Below, one piece after another: positions 48,653 to 57,329 of a DNA stretch of 64,000 nt. Origin of the DNA: Bacteroidales bacterium (GTDB lineage Bacteria > Bacteroidota > Bacteroidia > Bacteroidales > F082); assembly GCA_015709215.1 (NCBI GenBank), contig JACCQN010000003.1, positions 39,858-103,857 of the forward strand. Direction: 5' to 3'. Within the stretch, counting starts at the first letter, position 1; each line of letters starts with the position of its first letter. The notes beneath the pieces are model-generated. The model worked only from the letters and a program-made list of their open reading frames with translations, had not been told where the DNA came from and ran no database searches. The translations under genes and the position numbers were made by a program.

Positions 48653-49690
48653 ATGAAAGAGCAGTATCAAATTTATAAACTGCGTTTTACAACAGCTGTG
48701 CATTTCAGTGATGAAAGGGATGACTACAGTAAGAGCCTTGTACATCTGCATTCGGACAGTTTGCAGGCGGCTTTGCTATCTGTTTTGGCGAGTGCCGGTT
48801 ATGATGTGCCACCAGATGGAGATACAGGATTTGTTGTGAGCAGTTTATTCCCCTATTATCAAGAAAAAAAAGACAGTGGAGAAGATGCTGTATATTTTTT
48901 TCCACGACCACAAACTAATGAAGCACCAGGATCTGAAATGCTCTCCTATTTAAAAACCATTAAAAACATCAAATGGTTGGATCAGCATTATTTTCAGAAA
49001 CTACTTAAAGGTGAGCAACTTTTTAGTAATATGCTTGATCCGGATTCGATGAAGGGAGAATTTCTAACTGATCAAAAGCTACCACAAGAGGGCATGTATG
49101 TGAGGCAACAACAGGCAAGAGTTGCAGTACCGCGTCAATATGAGTTGGACGGACATAAAAAAGATGCGGAACCATTTTATATGGAACGTATTTATTTTTC
49201 CGATTATTCAGGGCTGTATTTTATCGCAAAGGGAAATTCTGAAACGTTTGAACTTTTGGAAAAAGGACTGAACATACTAAAAAGCGAAGGCCTTGGCACT
49301 GATCGCACAGTTGGAAATGGTTTTTTTGAATGGGAGCAAACAACCATTAGTCTTGAAGTAAAGGCTTCGGAATATGCCATGAATCTTTCTATGTATCTAC
49401 CCGAAGATGAAATGATTTTAAAGCAGATACTGCAAAAAAATCAGGTAGCTTATGACTTTATGAAAAGAGGCGGATGGATTACTACACCACCTTATAGTAA
49501 GCTAAGAAAAAACAGTATTTATATGCTTACAGAAGGTAGCATATTGCATACCGGACAGCAATCAGCTCTTTTTGTAAAAGGCAGGATTGCAGATCTTAAG
49601 CCTCAAATAGAAGCGCTTACACCAAATCATGCTATTTACCGGAATGGCAAATCATTGTTTATACCTATTAAACCAGTGAAAGATGAGTGA
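48653..49690 (+). CDS. csm4: Type III-A effector subunit Csm4
   Basis: A 345-residue RAMP that holds the 5' handle of the crRNA next to Cas10. Opening YKLRFTTAVHFSDERDDYSK (a GxHxS-type Csm4 start), the early histidine HSDSLQAALLSVLASAGYDV, and GLNILKSEGLGTDRTVGNGF as the glycine-rich loop support the call. The tail contains a second RAMP-like strand set (KRGGWITTPPYSKLRKNSIY). It starts 5 bp after csm3 and its stop overlaps csm5 by 8 bp. Confidence 0.92.
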   Translation: MKEQYQIYKLRFTTAVHFSDERDDYSKSLVHLHSDSLQAALLSVLASAGYDVPPDGDTGFVVSSLFPYYQEKKDSGEDAVYFFPRPQTNEAPGSEMLSYLKTIKNIKWLDQHYFQKLLKGEQLFSNMLDPDSMKGEFLTDQKLPQEGMYVRQQQARVAVPRQYELDGHKKDAEPFYMERIYFSDYSGLYFIAKGNSETFELLEKGLNILKSEGLGTDRTVGNGFFEWEQTTISLEVKASEYAMNLSMYLPEDEMILKQILQKNQVAYDFMKRGGWITTPPYSKLRKNSIYMLTEGSILHTGQQSALFVKGRIADLKPQIEALTPNHAIYRNGKSLFIPIKPVKDE

Positions 49691-50819
49691 ATTAATCAAT
49701 AAAAAATATGTTTGCCAACTGGAAGTGATTTCTCCTTTGCATATAGGAGCCGGACAAGAAAAAAACTGGACCAAAGGAATTGATTTTATCCATGACGGGA
49801 AACGAATACTAGTACTTGACTTAAAAAAGCTAAACAAGCTTTTAGGAGCAGATATGCTCTCGTCATTATTTATCAACCGCAATGAAAAAGGATTGTTCAT
49901 TAAGATCAAGGAGGCTGGAGGATTTAACGGAGGAGCAATTACAAAAAATTTCGATTTTGCCTTTGAACCTAGCGATGAGGTTAAGGTACAAATCAAGAAC
50001 GGACTGGACAATAAGCCCATAGTACCGGGTAGTTCAATCAAAGGTGCTATCCGATCAATCCTTTTCAACTACTTGAAGCAACCCGGAAAGGATCAGGAAA
50101 AAGATGTTTTTGGAACTGCCAATGCCGGAGATGAGTTTATGCGCTTTATTAAAGTTTCAGATGTTCAATTTGAAAAGACCGAACTCATGCAAACGAAGAT
50201 TTACAATTTATCGGGTACAGGAAATGAGTGGGACGGTAGCTGGAAACATGAGCGGAGAGGAGGAAATTCATTAGATTTTAACAGCAAAGGATTTCATACG
50301 ACTTATGAAGTGATACCACCACTGGAAGTAGCGGATTTTTCAATAATGCTATCCGAACAATCATTTAATAACCTGGTAAAACATCAAGAAGCAATGCCTG
50401 CATTGGCTTACAATCAAGTGAAAAAGAAAGAGCTACTTCATCAGCCAATTGAATTTCTTTTCAAGCTTATCAATAAGCATACGCTAAGCTATATAGAGAA
50501 AGAGCTTGCGTTTTTTTTGCGTTATAATGAGGGTGAAAACAGTGATTATATCATTGGCTATTACAACTACCTTAAAGAGCTTTGTGAGGCTACAGACAAA
50601 AGTTGTTTATTACGGATGTCGTCCGGAAGTGGGTTTCATTCGATAACAGGCGACTGGAAATTCGAAGATCACTTAATTACGCTTACACATCCTGAAAAGA
50701 ACTTTAAAACAGGGAAACTAAGTTTTTACAAATCTCGCCGGATTGCTTTCAATATCTATGATGATGACTGGGATTTTATGCCGATGGGATTTGTTCAAAT
50801 TAGTTTGAAAGATTCATAA
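49683..50819 (+). CDS. csm5: Type III-A effector subunit Csm5
   Basis: A 378-residue RAMP that caps the 3' end of the crRNA filament and recruits trimming nucleases in studied systems. Signatures are CQLEVISPLHIGAGQEKNWT, the ferredoxin-type start of Csm5, and IVPGSSIKGAIRSILFNYL, the RAMP loop. The C-terminal RAMP half is divergent, as usual for Csm5. Its start lies inside csm4 (8-bp overlap), suggesting coupled translation. Confidence 0.93.
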   Translation: MSELINKKYVCQLEVISPLHIGAGQEKNWTKGIDFIHDGKRILVLDLKKLNKLLGADMLSSLFINRNEKGLFIKIKEAGGFNGGAITKNFDFAFEPSDEVKVQIKNGLDNKPIVPGSSIKGAIRSILFNYLKQPGKDQEKDVFGTANAGDEFMRFIKVSDVQFEKTELMQTKIYNLSGTGNEWDGSWKHERRGGNSLDFNSKGFHTTYEVIPPLEVADFSIMLSEQSFNNLVKHQEAMPALAYNQVKKKELLHQPIEFLFKLINKHTLSYIEKELAFFLRYNEGENSDYIIGYYNYLKELCEATDKSCLLRMSSGSGFHSITGDWKFEDHLITLTHPEKNFKTGKLSFYKSRRIAFNIYDDDWDFMPMGFVQISLKDS

Positions 50820-50831
50820 AAAAAGTATTAG

Positions 50832-51890
50832 ATGCGTGGCAATATGGTACTTGTTTCGCTTATTTCAGATCAAACAATACCCAATATATTGGTCATAAAA
50901 GCCTTTGAAGCTGAAAAGCCTCTTCATTTATTTGTGACAACTAAAGAGATGGAGGAAAAGGGAAAGACAGCAGCAATACTCAAGGTCACGGGTATGAGTA
51001 AAAAAGACTATGAAATATTAACAATTGATCAGGAGCAGGCAGGTCTAGCACAAAGTAAGATAGCATATTACCAGAAACAACATCAGGATGATCGTTTTAT
51101 GGTTAACCTGACCGGAGGCACTAAACTGATGGCACTGATGATGTTCAGGCTATTTGAACAGGAGAGCAGCAGGTATTGCTATTTGCCATTTGGCTCGGAT
51201 GCACTTATTATTATACAACAGGATTTTAGTTATGAGCGGAAATCAATTACTTATAATTTAAGCCTTTACGAATATTTAAAGGCCTGTGGGATATTTTACA
51301 ACTCACTGGAAAACAGATTTTTTGACGATGATGGGTTGCAGCTTGTTTATGATCAGTTTGCTGATTCCGGATTTCATTATAATGCCTTCCCGAACCGATT
51401 AGCTACACAATTGACCAAAGGAGCTGTAAGCATAGAAAATATTGCAGGAACCTGGTTTGAAGAATATGTATTTAGCAGTATCAAAAATGAACTAAATCTT
51501 AAGGACGAGGCTATTGCAAAAAGCGTATATATTTATCAAACAAAGGAACAGGCCACCAATGATCAAGAAATAGATTTGATTTTTGTGCAAAATAATGAAT
51601 TACATCTTGTGGAATGTAAGGTAAGCCTGGGCAGAAATTCTTCTAAGGCAAGGCAAAAAGCACTCAAAGACTTATTTAAGCTGGCAGCAATTGCCCATAA
51701 ATTTGGATTGAGTACCAAGCTATACTTTATAACATTTGACAGTCTGAGAATGACAAATGGTAAACACAATGAAGAATTTTTACTTAAATGTAAGCTGCTT
51801 AAGATTAACAATATTGCAGATCGGCATGACTTAATCAAATATGATTTTAGTTTTAAGTCATTTTTAACCCATAAAATACCAAACGTATGA
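50832..51890 (+). CDS. Card1/Can2-like CARF-PD-(D/E)xK nuclease, copy A (DUF1887 type)
   Basis: A 352-residue CRISPR ancillary effector. The CARF domain opens LVSLISDQTIPNILVIKAF and has the nucleotide-binding motif NLTGGTK at residues 92-98, both as in Card1. The C-terminal restriction-like nuclease keeps TWFEEYVF (E210/E211), QEIDLIFV (D248) and HLVECK (E261, K263). By analogy with Card1 and Can2 it should be switched on by cyclic tetra-adenylate made by Cas10 and nick or degrade nucleic acid non-specifically. A second ATG lies at 50844. The gene is followed, with a 4-bp ATGA overlap, by a paralogue. Confidence 0.9.
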   Translation: MRGNMVLVSLISDQTIPNILVIKAFEAEKPLHLFVTTKEMEEKGKTAAILKVTGMSKKDYEILTIDQEQAGLAQSKIAYYQKQHQDDRFMVNLTGGTKLMALMMFRLFEQESSRYCYLPFGSDALIIIQQDFSYERKSITYNLSLYEYLKACGIFYNSLENRFFDDDGLQLVYDQFADSGFHYNAFPNRLATQLTKGAVSIENIAGTWFEEYVFSSIKNELNLKDEAIAKSVYIYQTKEQATNDQEIDLIFVQNNELHLVECKVSLGRNSSKARQKALKDLFKLAAIAHKFGLSTKLYFITFDSLRMTNGKHNEEFLLKCKLLKINNIADRHDLIKYDFSFKSFLTHKIPNV

Positions 51891-53011
51891 AAACGCTTGT
51901 AAGTCTGGTTAGTGATCAGACCATTCCGAATCTGGAACTCATTAAAGAATTTGAAGGAGAGGTAGATAAATATCTGTTTTTTCACTCCGAGAAGACAAGC
52001 AGACAGGCAGACTGGCTGATACAAGCTGCAGGGCTTGATGATACGATATGCCATAAGGAAGAGATTGATCCTTTTGATGTGAATGCCATTCAAAACACCT
52101 TACAGAGCTATCCATTTGGTGATGAGGATTTCATCCTAAACATTACCGGTGGAACAAAACCCTGGATTATTGTATTTCTGGAAAAATTTAAGGATTTAGG
52201 AGCTGAAATTTATTATTTAACCGGCAAGCCACGTGAATACATGAAAGTATTTCCACGGAAAGGTCAATCCAATTTGCGACTCAATGGCAATATTACCCTT
52301 TCGGAATACCTGATTGCAAATGGTTTTTCGGTTAAAGCTGGGATGTTACACAAGGATCAGGAACAAGCAGATCGGTTTTTTCGGAAATTCACATCCGAAC
52401 CTATAGAAAACTTTATCTGGTTTATTGAGTGTTTTCGTCCGCTACGAAATTCCAATAAAACTATTGAGTTTAATAATTTGGACCTTCCTTTTCAACAATT
52501 GTTAAATGAGTTGGGCTATGAGGTGGAGGACAATAAACTGAATAAGTATGATTTCAAATACCTTTCAGGTGATTGGCTGGAAGAATGGACGTATTATAAA
52601 GTGAAGGAAGAATTCGGACTTAACGAAGATGAAATATCAACAGGTAGTTATATTACCAAGGAGCAAACACCGAATGAAATGGACGTGATGTTTTTATTAA
52701 ATCATCAACTCTATATTATAGAATGCAAAACAGCGGTGAAAGAAAACAAGGAGCAACCCGACGGATCGTTGAAGCTAACCACTATTCTTGGTGAAACCAT
52801 TTATAAAAGCGATGCTTTGAGGTCGAAACTTGGTCTTTTTGCTAATTCGAGCATTTTAACATTAAGTGAATTGTTGGATGAAAATATGAATCCAACACAA
52901 AGTTTTATCACACATTTTGACCGTGCTCAACTCAGTAATATCAAGTTAATTTCAAAAAGAAGATTGTTGCCTGAAGTGAGTTTTAAGCAAATTCTAAAGC
53001 AAAATAAATGA
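51887..53011 (+). CDS. Card1/Can2-like CARF-PD-(D/E)xK nuclease, copy B (DUF1887 type)
   Basis: A 374-residue paralogue of the preceding gene. It shares the opening TLVSLVSDQTIPNLELIKEF, the CARF motif NITGGTK at residues 85-91 and nuclease motifs DWLEEWTY (E232/E233), NEMDVMFL (D266) and IIECK (E279, K281). After NITGGTK it has PWIIVFLEKF where copy A has LMALMMFRLF, and it contains a longer middle segment. Both catalytic sets look intact, so it is not an obvious dead partner. The ATGA overlaps with copy A before it and with the 122-residue gene after it suggest matched production. Confidence 0.9.
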   Translation: MKTLVSLVSDQTIPNLELIKEFEGEVDKYLFFHSEKTSRQADWLIQAAGLDDTICHKEEIDPFDVNAIQNTLQSYPFGDEDFILNITGGTKPWIIVFLEKFKDLGAEIYYLTGKPREYMKVFPRKGQSNLRLNGNITLSEYLIANGFSVKAGMLHKDQEQADRFFRKFTSEPIENFIWFIECFRPLRNSNKTIEFNNLDLPFQQLLNELGYEVEDNKLNKYDFKYLSGDWLEEWTYYKVKEEFGLNEDEISTGSYITKEQTPNEMDVMFLLNHQLYIIECKTAVKENKEQPDGSLKLTTILGETIYKSDALRSKLGLFANSSILTLSELLDENMNPTQSFITHFDRAQLSNIKLISKRRLLPEVSFKQILKQNK

Positions 53012-53376
53012 TTATTAATTTGAGTAACCACACTTCGAAGGATTGGGCTGAAGATCAAGCCGCTGCTGCACGAGAACAGTTTAATACAATCGTTGATATG
53101 CCATTTCCAGAAGTTGATCCTGATTGGGAAATCTCAACCGTTTATAATTTGGCAACGATTTATGCCAAAGACTGTTTACAAATTCTCGAAAAATCACCGG
53201 ATCCTCACAACGCTATTCATGTGATGGGTGAACTTACTTTCTGTTATCAATTTGTACGATTGATGCAGCAACAGGAGGTTGTTTGTCTTGCATCAACCAC
53301 GGAGCGGATCGCAGCACTAACTGCTGATGGTAAAGTGTCGCGTTTTGTTTTCAAAACCTTTCGCCCTTATTTTTAG
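53008..53376 (+). CDS. Small type III-associated protein, possible CARF-like/ring-nuclease-like accessory
   Basis: A 122-residue soluble protein translationally coupled (ATGA overlap) to Card1-like copy B. It starts with a strand and loop IINLSNHTSKDW, then DMPFPEVDPDW (31-40), then HVMGELTFCY (71-80) and LASTTER (94-100), an alternation of strands and helices that fits a small Rossmann-like fold. Such single-domain proteins near type III loci include CARF-like ring nucleases (Csx15, Csx20 and related groups) that destroy cyclic oligoadenylate. I cannot assign it to one of these families by eye. The function is an inference from fold pattern and position. Confidence 0.55.
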   Translation: MIINLSNHTSKDWAEDQAAAAREQFNTIVDMPFPEVDPDWEISTVYNLATIYAKDCLQILEKSPDPHNAIHVMGELTFCYQFVRLMQQQEVVCLASTTERIAALTADGKVSRFVFKTFRPYF

Positions 53377-53381
53377 CACCC

Positions 53382-54788
53382 ATGAATGCCCTTCAACCTT
53401 ATGTAAATAAATCCTTGAAGCTGACCAATGAGCAGATGCTTTTAGGGCAAACGCTTGTTGATTTTTACAGCAATCCTCAAAAACAGGTATTGGTTATTGA
53501 CGGCTATGCAGGGACAGGCAAAACCACGCTGATTAGTGCTTTTGTAAAATATGTTGTGGCAAAGGATAAGCCGGTTGCTTTGCTTGCCAGCACCGGAAGG
53601 GCAGCTAAAGTCCTTAGCGATAAATCAGCTTTCCCGGTAGAAACGGTACACAAACACATTTACAAACTGGAAATCCAAGAGGTGGATGAAATTAAAAAAA
53701 CCAAGAAGCTTGTTTTCATGCTACGTGAAGGTATTTTGCCCAAAGATGCTACCATTATTGTGGATGAAGCCTCAATGATTTCGAACCATGCCATACGTTC
53801 CGGGTTTCTCAACTTTGGTTCGGGCAGAGTGCTGACAGACCTGTTGTCCTATGCCAGCGGTCGAAAGATTATTTTTGTAGGAGACAGCTGTCAGTTGCCA
53901 CCGGTAAATGTGCCTGTTCCTCCTGTTTTTGATATCGGATACATAGAAAAACATTTCCGCAAACAAGCTATTCGCATCAAACTGACACAGCAAAAGCGCT
54001 TTTCGCCTGACAGCATCATTTTTAAATTGACTGACTCTTGGAGAAGGGCTATTGAAGAAAATCGCAGAATTTCTTTATCTATTAAGGATGATGATAATTC
54101 ATCGCTCAATATCATAGGTAATTCAGAGCAGTTTACGACACAATTGGCCAAAAAGATCAAAACAACAGGCATAGAAAACTGTATCGGCATCTGTTATACC
54201 AATAAAATGGCTTTTGAGCATTCACAGGCTGTACGCCGTGTATTATTTCCGAACAGCAGCACCATGCAAAAAGGTGAAATATTGATTGTAACACAAAACA
54301 ATTATCGATATGATATTACCAATGGAGAACACCTGATTATTGATAGTATTGGCGGTAAGGAGGTAAAAGCAAAGCTAACGTTTCGCAGCTTTGAAGGGCG
54401 CATAAAGGATTACAACGGATACCGTACTATTTCGGGCTTGCTCATCGAAGAACTGCTCTACCAGCCCACAGCAAGCCTGAGCAACGAAGAAGAAGCTGAA
54501 CTGTTTGTTGATTTTATACTGCGTATGAAACAAAAAGGCATTAAGCAAGATTCTGATGCGTTTTTGGAACATCAGATGCGCGACCGATACCTGAACGCCA
54601 TACGCGCCAAGTTTGGTTATGTGATCACCTGTCATCGGGCGCAAGGAGGCGAATGGGATGATGTGTTTGTGGATATCGAAAACAGCCTGTTGATGAACCC
54701 TCCGGAATTTTACCTTCGTTGGGTTTATACAGCCGTTTCACGTTCAGCACAGAACATACATTTTTTGAAGAAGTCGTTTATACGCTAA
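53382..54788 (+). CDS. Dda/RecD2-like superfamily 1 DNA helicase, CRISPR-associated
   Basis: A 468-residue SF1 helicase. Walker A is DGYAGTGKTTLI (residues 40-51), Walker B/motif II is TIIVDEASMIS, motif III GDSCQLPPV, and the C-terminal UvrD_C_2-type motif is YVITCHRAQGGEWDDVFVDI followed by YTAVSRS. This matches Dda/RecD2-type 5'-3' helicases found in phages and integrative elements. It has no fused nuclease. It lies 5 bp after the 122-residue gene and 18 bp before cas1, inside the operon, so a role in spacer capture or in repair synthesis during integration is plausible. Confidence 0.88.
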   Translation: MNALQPYVNKSLKLTNEQMLLGQTLVDFYSNPQKQVLVIDGYAGTGKTTLISAFVKYVVAKDKPVALLASTGRAAKVLSDKSAFPVETVHKHIYKLEIQEVDEIKKTKKLVFMLREGILPKDATIIVDEASMISNHAIRSGFLNFGSGRVLTDLLSYASGRKIIFVGDSCQLPPVNVPVPPVFDIGYIEKHFRKQAIRIKLTQQKRFSPDSIIFKLTDSWRRAIEENRRISLSIKDDDNSSLNIIGNSEQFTTQLAKKIKTTGIENCIGICYTNKMAFEHSQAVRRVLFPNSSTMQKGEILIVTQNNYRYDITNGEHLIIDSIGGKEVKAKLTFRSFEGRIKDYNGYRTISGLLIEELLYQPTASLSNEEEAELFVDFILRMKQKGIKQDSDAFLEHQMRDRYLNAIRAKFGYVITCHRAQGGEWDDVFVDIENSLLMNPPEFYLRWVYTAVSRSAQNIHFLKKSFIR

Positions 54789-54806
54789 CATCAAATACGA
54801 TGCCCT

Positions 54807-55799
54807 ATGGAAATAGTTTTAAACAGCTGGGGTACAAGTCTGGTAAAAGAAAACGGACAACTTGTAGTCATCCATCAGGATGGTAAGCAAATCATTCCGA
54901 TCGACAAGCTACGCACTATCACAGTAGGAAAAGGCGCCCGTTTAAGTTCTGACGCCGCATTGCTGGCCATTGAAAATGAAGTGGATATTCTCTTTGTGGA
55001 TGATGTGGGAAAACCGCAGGGACGAGTGTGGAGCATTCAGTTTGGATCGATTACAACGATTAGAAGAAAACAACTCGACTTTACCTTTAGCAGCGAAGCT
55101 ATAAAATGGATCAAGGACATTTTATATCAAAAACTGGATAATCAGATTGCTTTACTGTATTCGCTTGCGCCTATTGATTGGGAGCATCAAAGCAAACTCA
55201 ATAAAACCATTGACACCATTAACGACTATAAGAAAAAAATCAAAGCAGTTCAGGGTGAAACGCTGAGCGATATTGCGCCTTCGCTGCGCGGATGGGAAGG
55301 AGTAGCTTCGAGACGTTATTATGAGATTATTAACCTTTTGCTGCCCGAAGAAGAACGTTTTGATGGCAGATCGCAGCATCCGGCCATGGATATTTTTAAC
55401 TGCCTGCTTAATTATGGCTATGGGATTCTTTATGGAAAGATTGAAGGAGAATTAATCAAAGCCGGGCTTGATCCTTATGTAGGGATTATGCATCGGGAGG
55501 ATTATAACAGGCCTGTTCTTGTTTTTGATGTGATCGAGAAATACAGGGTTTGGATTGATTTTGTGGTGGTGAAGTTATTGCAACAAAAGGCTATTAACGC
55601 TGATTGCTATAGCATACGCGACGACGGAAGCTATTGGCTGGAAGCATTAGGAAAAAGAATCCTGATACAATCGGTGAATGATTATTTTGATGAGGTAATC
55701 ACAATGGATGGTGTGAACCGCAGCCGGCAAAATCACATCGCTTTGTACAGTCAAAAGCTGGCTACTTTGATTTCAAAAGCAAAACTACAGGAATCATGA
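54807..55799 (+). CDS. cas1: CRISPR integrase Cas1
   Basis: A 330-residue Cas1, the catalytic subunit of the spacer integrase. The N-terminal beta domain (IVLNSWGTSLVKENGQLVVI) is followed by the helical domain with metal ligands E164 (RGWEGVASRRYY), H229 (VGIMHREDYNRP) and D241/E244 (LVFDVIEKYR). No reverse transcriptase or Cas6 domain is fused, so direct RNA acquisition through an RT-Cas1 is not encoded here. Its stop codon overlaps the start of the primase-like gene by ATGA. Confidence 0.96.
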   Translation: MEIVLNSWGTSLVKENGQLVVIHQDGKQIIPIDKLRTITVGKGARLSSDAALLAIENEVDILFVDDVGKPQGRVWSIQFGSITTIRRKQLDFTFSSEAIKWIKDILYQKLDNQIALLYSLAPIDWEHQSKLNKTIDTINDYKKKIKAVQGETLSDIAPSLRGWEGVASRRYYEIINLLLPEEERFDGRSQHPAMDIFNCLLNYGYGILYGKIEGELIKAGLDPYVGIMHREDYNRPVLVFDVIEKYRVWIDFVVVKLLQQKAINADCYSIRDDGSYWLEALGKRILIQSVNDYFDEVITMDGVNRSRQNHIALYSQKLATLISKAKLQES

Positions 55800-56836
55800 T
55801 CAGCATAGGTTATCATATCAGGCAGGCAAATGATCCTTTGAAGCCAATACGCATTTCTGACCTTGCCCGACGCATTCAGTCACCCGACCAGAGTTTTATT
55901 GATTTTATCCTGCAATTGCGGTCGGTCATGTCATTAGATGTGAAGAAATACAGGGAATTAAAAACGCGCTTACCTTATGTTGTTGCAGGAAATTTTCATC
56001 CACCTTTTCGAAAATTAGAAAATTTCGGAAGCACAACGGTACTGATTCTTGACTTTGACCATTTGCGCCAAAAAGAAATTGAAATCGAAATGCTGAAAAA
56101 GAAAATTATTGCCGACGACAAGGTGCTCATGTTATTTAAATCCCCTTCCGGTGATGGCTTGAAAGTTTTTTACCGTTTGGCTGTTCCCTTTTACGATCCT
56201 GCAAAATACAGTATTTTTTACAAACTGTTTGCTTCAAAAATTGCCAATGAACTTGCTGCGCATCAGGTGGTTGACAAAGTAACTTCGGATGTAAGCAGAG
56301 CATGTTTTGTGAGTTATGATCCTGATGTTTATCTCAATGAATCGGCCAAACTGATACAGCCGGACACCTATGTAGATTTTAATCAGCCTCTCGAATTTAT
56401 TGAGTATGAACAGAAAAAGACAATAGAACAGACTGATTCCGCAGAAAAATCAATTTCAAATTATAAGGAATCTATAAAAACCGTTTCCAATCAGCAGGAT
56501 ATCCCTCAGGATATGTGGGAAAAGATCAAAGAACAGCTAAATCCTTCATTGGTAGTAAAAAAAGAAAAGAGAATTTTTGTTCCGGAACAATTAGATCTGG
56601 TTTTGGAAAAACTTCATGCAGCTATCAAAGCAGCCGGAATAGAAGTTGAGGACGTAAAAAACATTCATTACGGAAAACAAATCAAGGTAAAAATACAGCA
56701 TTGGTGGGGCGAAATCAATGTTTTTTATGGAAAGAAAGGTTACTCAGTTGTAAAAAGTACCAAAAGCGGGTGCAGCGAAAAATTGACAGCATTAGCTGCT
56801 ATGATCGTAAACCAAACTTTGAATGAACAAGAATGA
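55796..56836 (+). CDS. CRISPR-associated BT4734/VirE-N-type primase-polymerase-like protein
   Basis: A 346-residue protein whose first 200 residues match the BT4734-like/VirE-N domain, an archaeo-eukaryotic-primase-like fold. The acidic motif is LILDFDHLRQ (D86, D88), followed by LMLFKSPSGDGLKVFYRL (116-128) and VTSDVSRACFVSYDPDVYLN. The C-terminal part (from residue about 210) ends in a small domain with WWGEINVFYGKKGYSVVKS. These domains normally belong to primases of mobile elements. Its place between cas1 and cas2, with ATGA overlaps on both sides, parallels the described CRISPR-associated primase-polymerases (CAPPs). Polymerase activity is inferred. Confidence 0.8.
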   Translation: MISIGYHIRQANDPLKPIRISDLARRIQSPDQSFIDFILQLRSVMSLDVKKYRELKTRLPYVVAGNFHPPFRKLENFGSTTVLILDFDHLRQKEIEIEMLKKKIIADDKVLMLFKSPSGDGLKVFYRLAVPFYDPAKYSIFYKLFASKIANELAAHQVVDKVTSDVSRACFVSYDPDVYLNESAKLIQPDTYVDFNQPLEFIEYEQKKTIEQTDSAEKSISNYKESIKTVSNQQDIPQDMWEKIKEQLNPSLVVKKEKRIFVPEQLDLVLEKLHAAIKAAGIEVEDVKNIHYGKQIKVKIQHWWGEINVFYGKKGYSVVKSTKSGCSEKLTALAAMIVNQTLNEQE

Positions 56837-57318
56837 GCCCAAAAAGAAAGAAAGCACCCATTAGTTTTCCGGAAATGATGCTCAAATATAAAAGGGCTGG
56901 TTTTACGCATAAAGGAGCAGGAACAACAAGCTATCAAAAAATTGACTTGCTTGCTTCGTTGGATGAAAGAATCAACTGCATACTCGAAATTCACACACGT
57001 AACCATTTGGAGGCCACAAAAATGCTCTATTTTATTTTGTACGATATCGAAAACAATAAAGTACGCAATCAAATTGCTAAATACCTCATCAAAAATGGTT
57101 GTTTGCGTGTTCAAAAGTCGGTGTTTTTCGCCGAAAGCGAACGCACACTGTTTGATCAAATTCATAAGGATTTAAAAACCATTCAGGAATTGTATGACAA
57201 TAACGACAGCATCTTTTTTATTCCTGTTTCGGCTGATCAATTACGGAGCATGAAAATTGTTGGGCAAAGCATCGATTTTGAACTCATCACAGGTAGCAAA
57301 ACAACACTATTCTTTTAA
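56833..57318 (+). CDS. cas2: Cas2 with a 63-residue N-terminal extension
   Basis: A 161-residue Cas2; usual length is 85-100. The Cas2 core runs from residue 64 (MLYFILYDIENNKVRNQIAK) through CLRVQKSVFFAES to FFIPVSADQLRSM. It is preceded by a basic segment (SPKRKKAPISFPEMMLKYKR) and a linker. The first ATG overlaps the stop of the primase-like gene as ATGA, which supports the long form; M64 offers a possible internal start for a normal-length Cas2. The extension could bind the primase-like protein or DNA. Confidence 0.9.
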   Translation: MSPKRKKAPISFPEMMLKYKRAGFTHKGAGTTSYQKIDLLASLDERINCILEIHTRNHLEATKMLYFILYDIENNKVRNQIAKYLIKNGCLRVQKSVFFAESERTLFDQIHKDLKTIQELYDNNDSIFFIPVSADQLRSMKIVGQSIDFELITGSKTTLFF

Positions 57319-57329
57319 TACTCTTAAAG

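Noticed and set aside
54807..55799. Reverse transcriptase-Cas1 fusion
   Set aside because: Cas1 has normal length with no RT motifs, and no separate RT gene lies in the operon; the nearby polymerase-like gene is of primase type.
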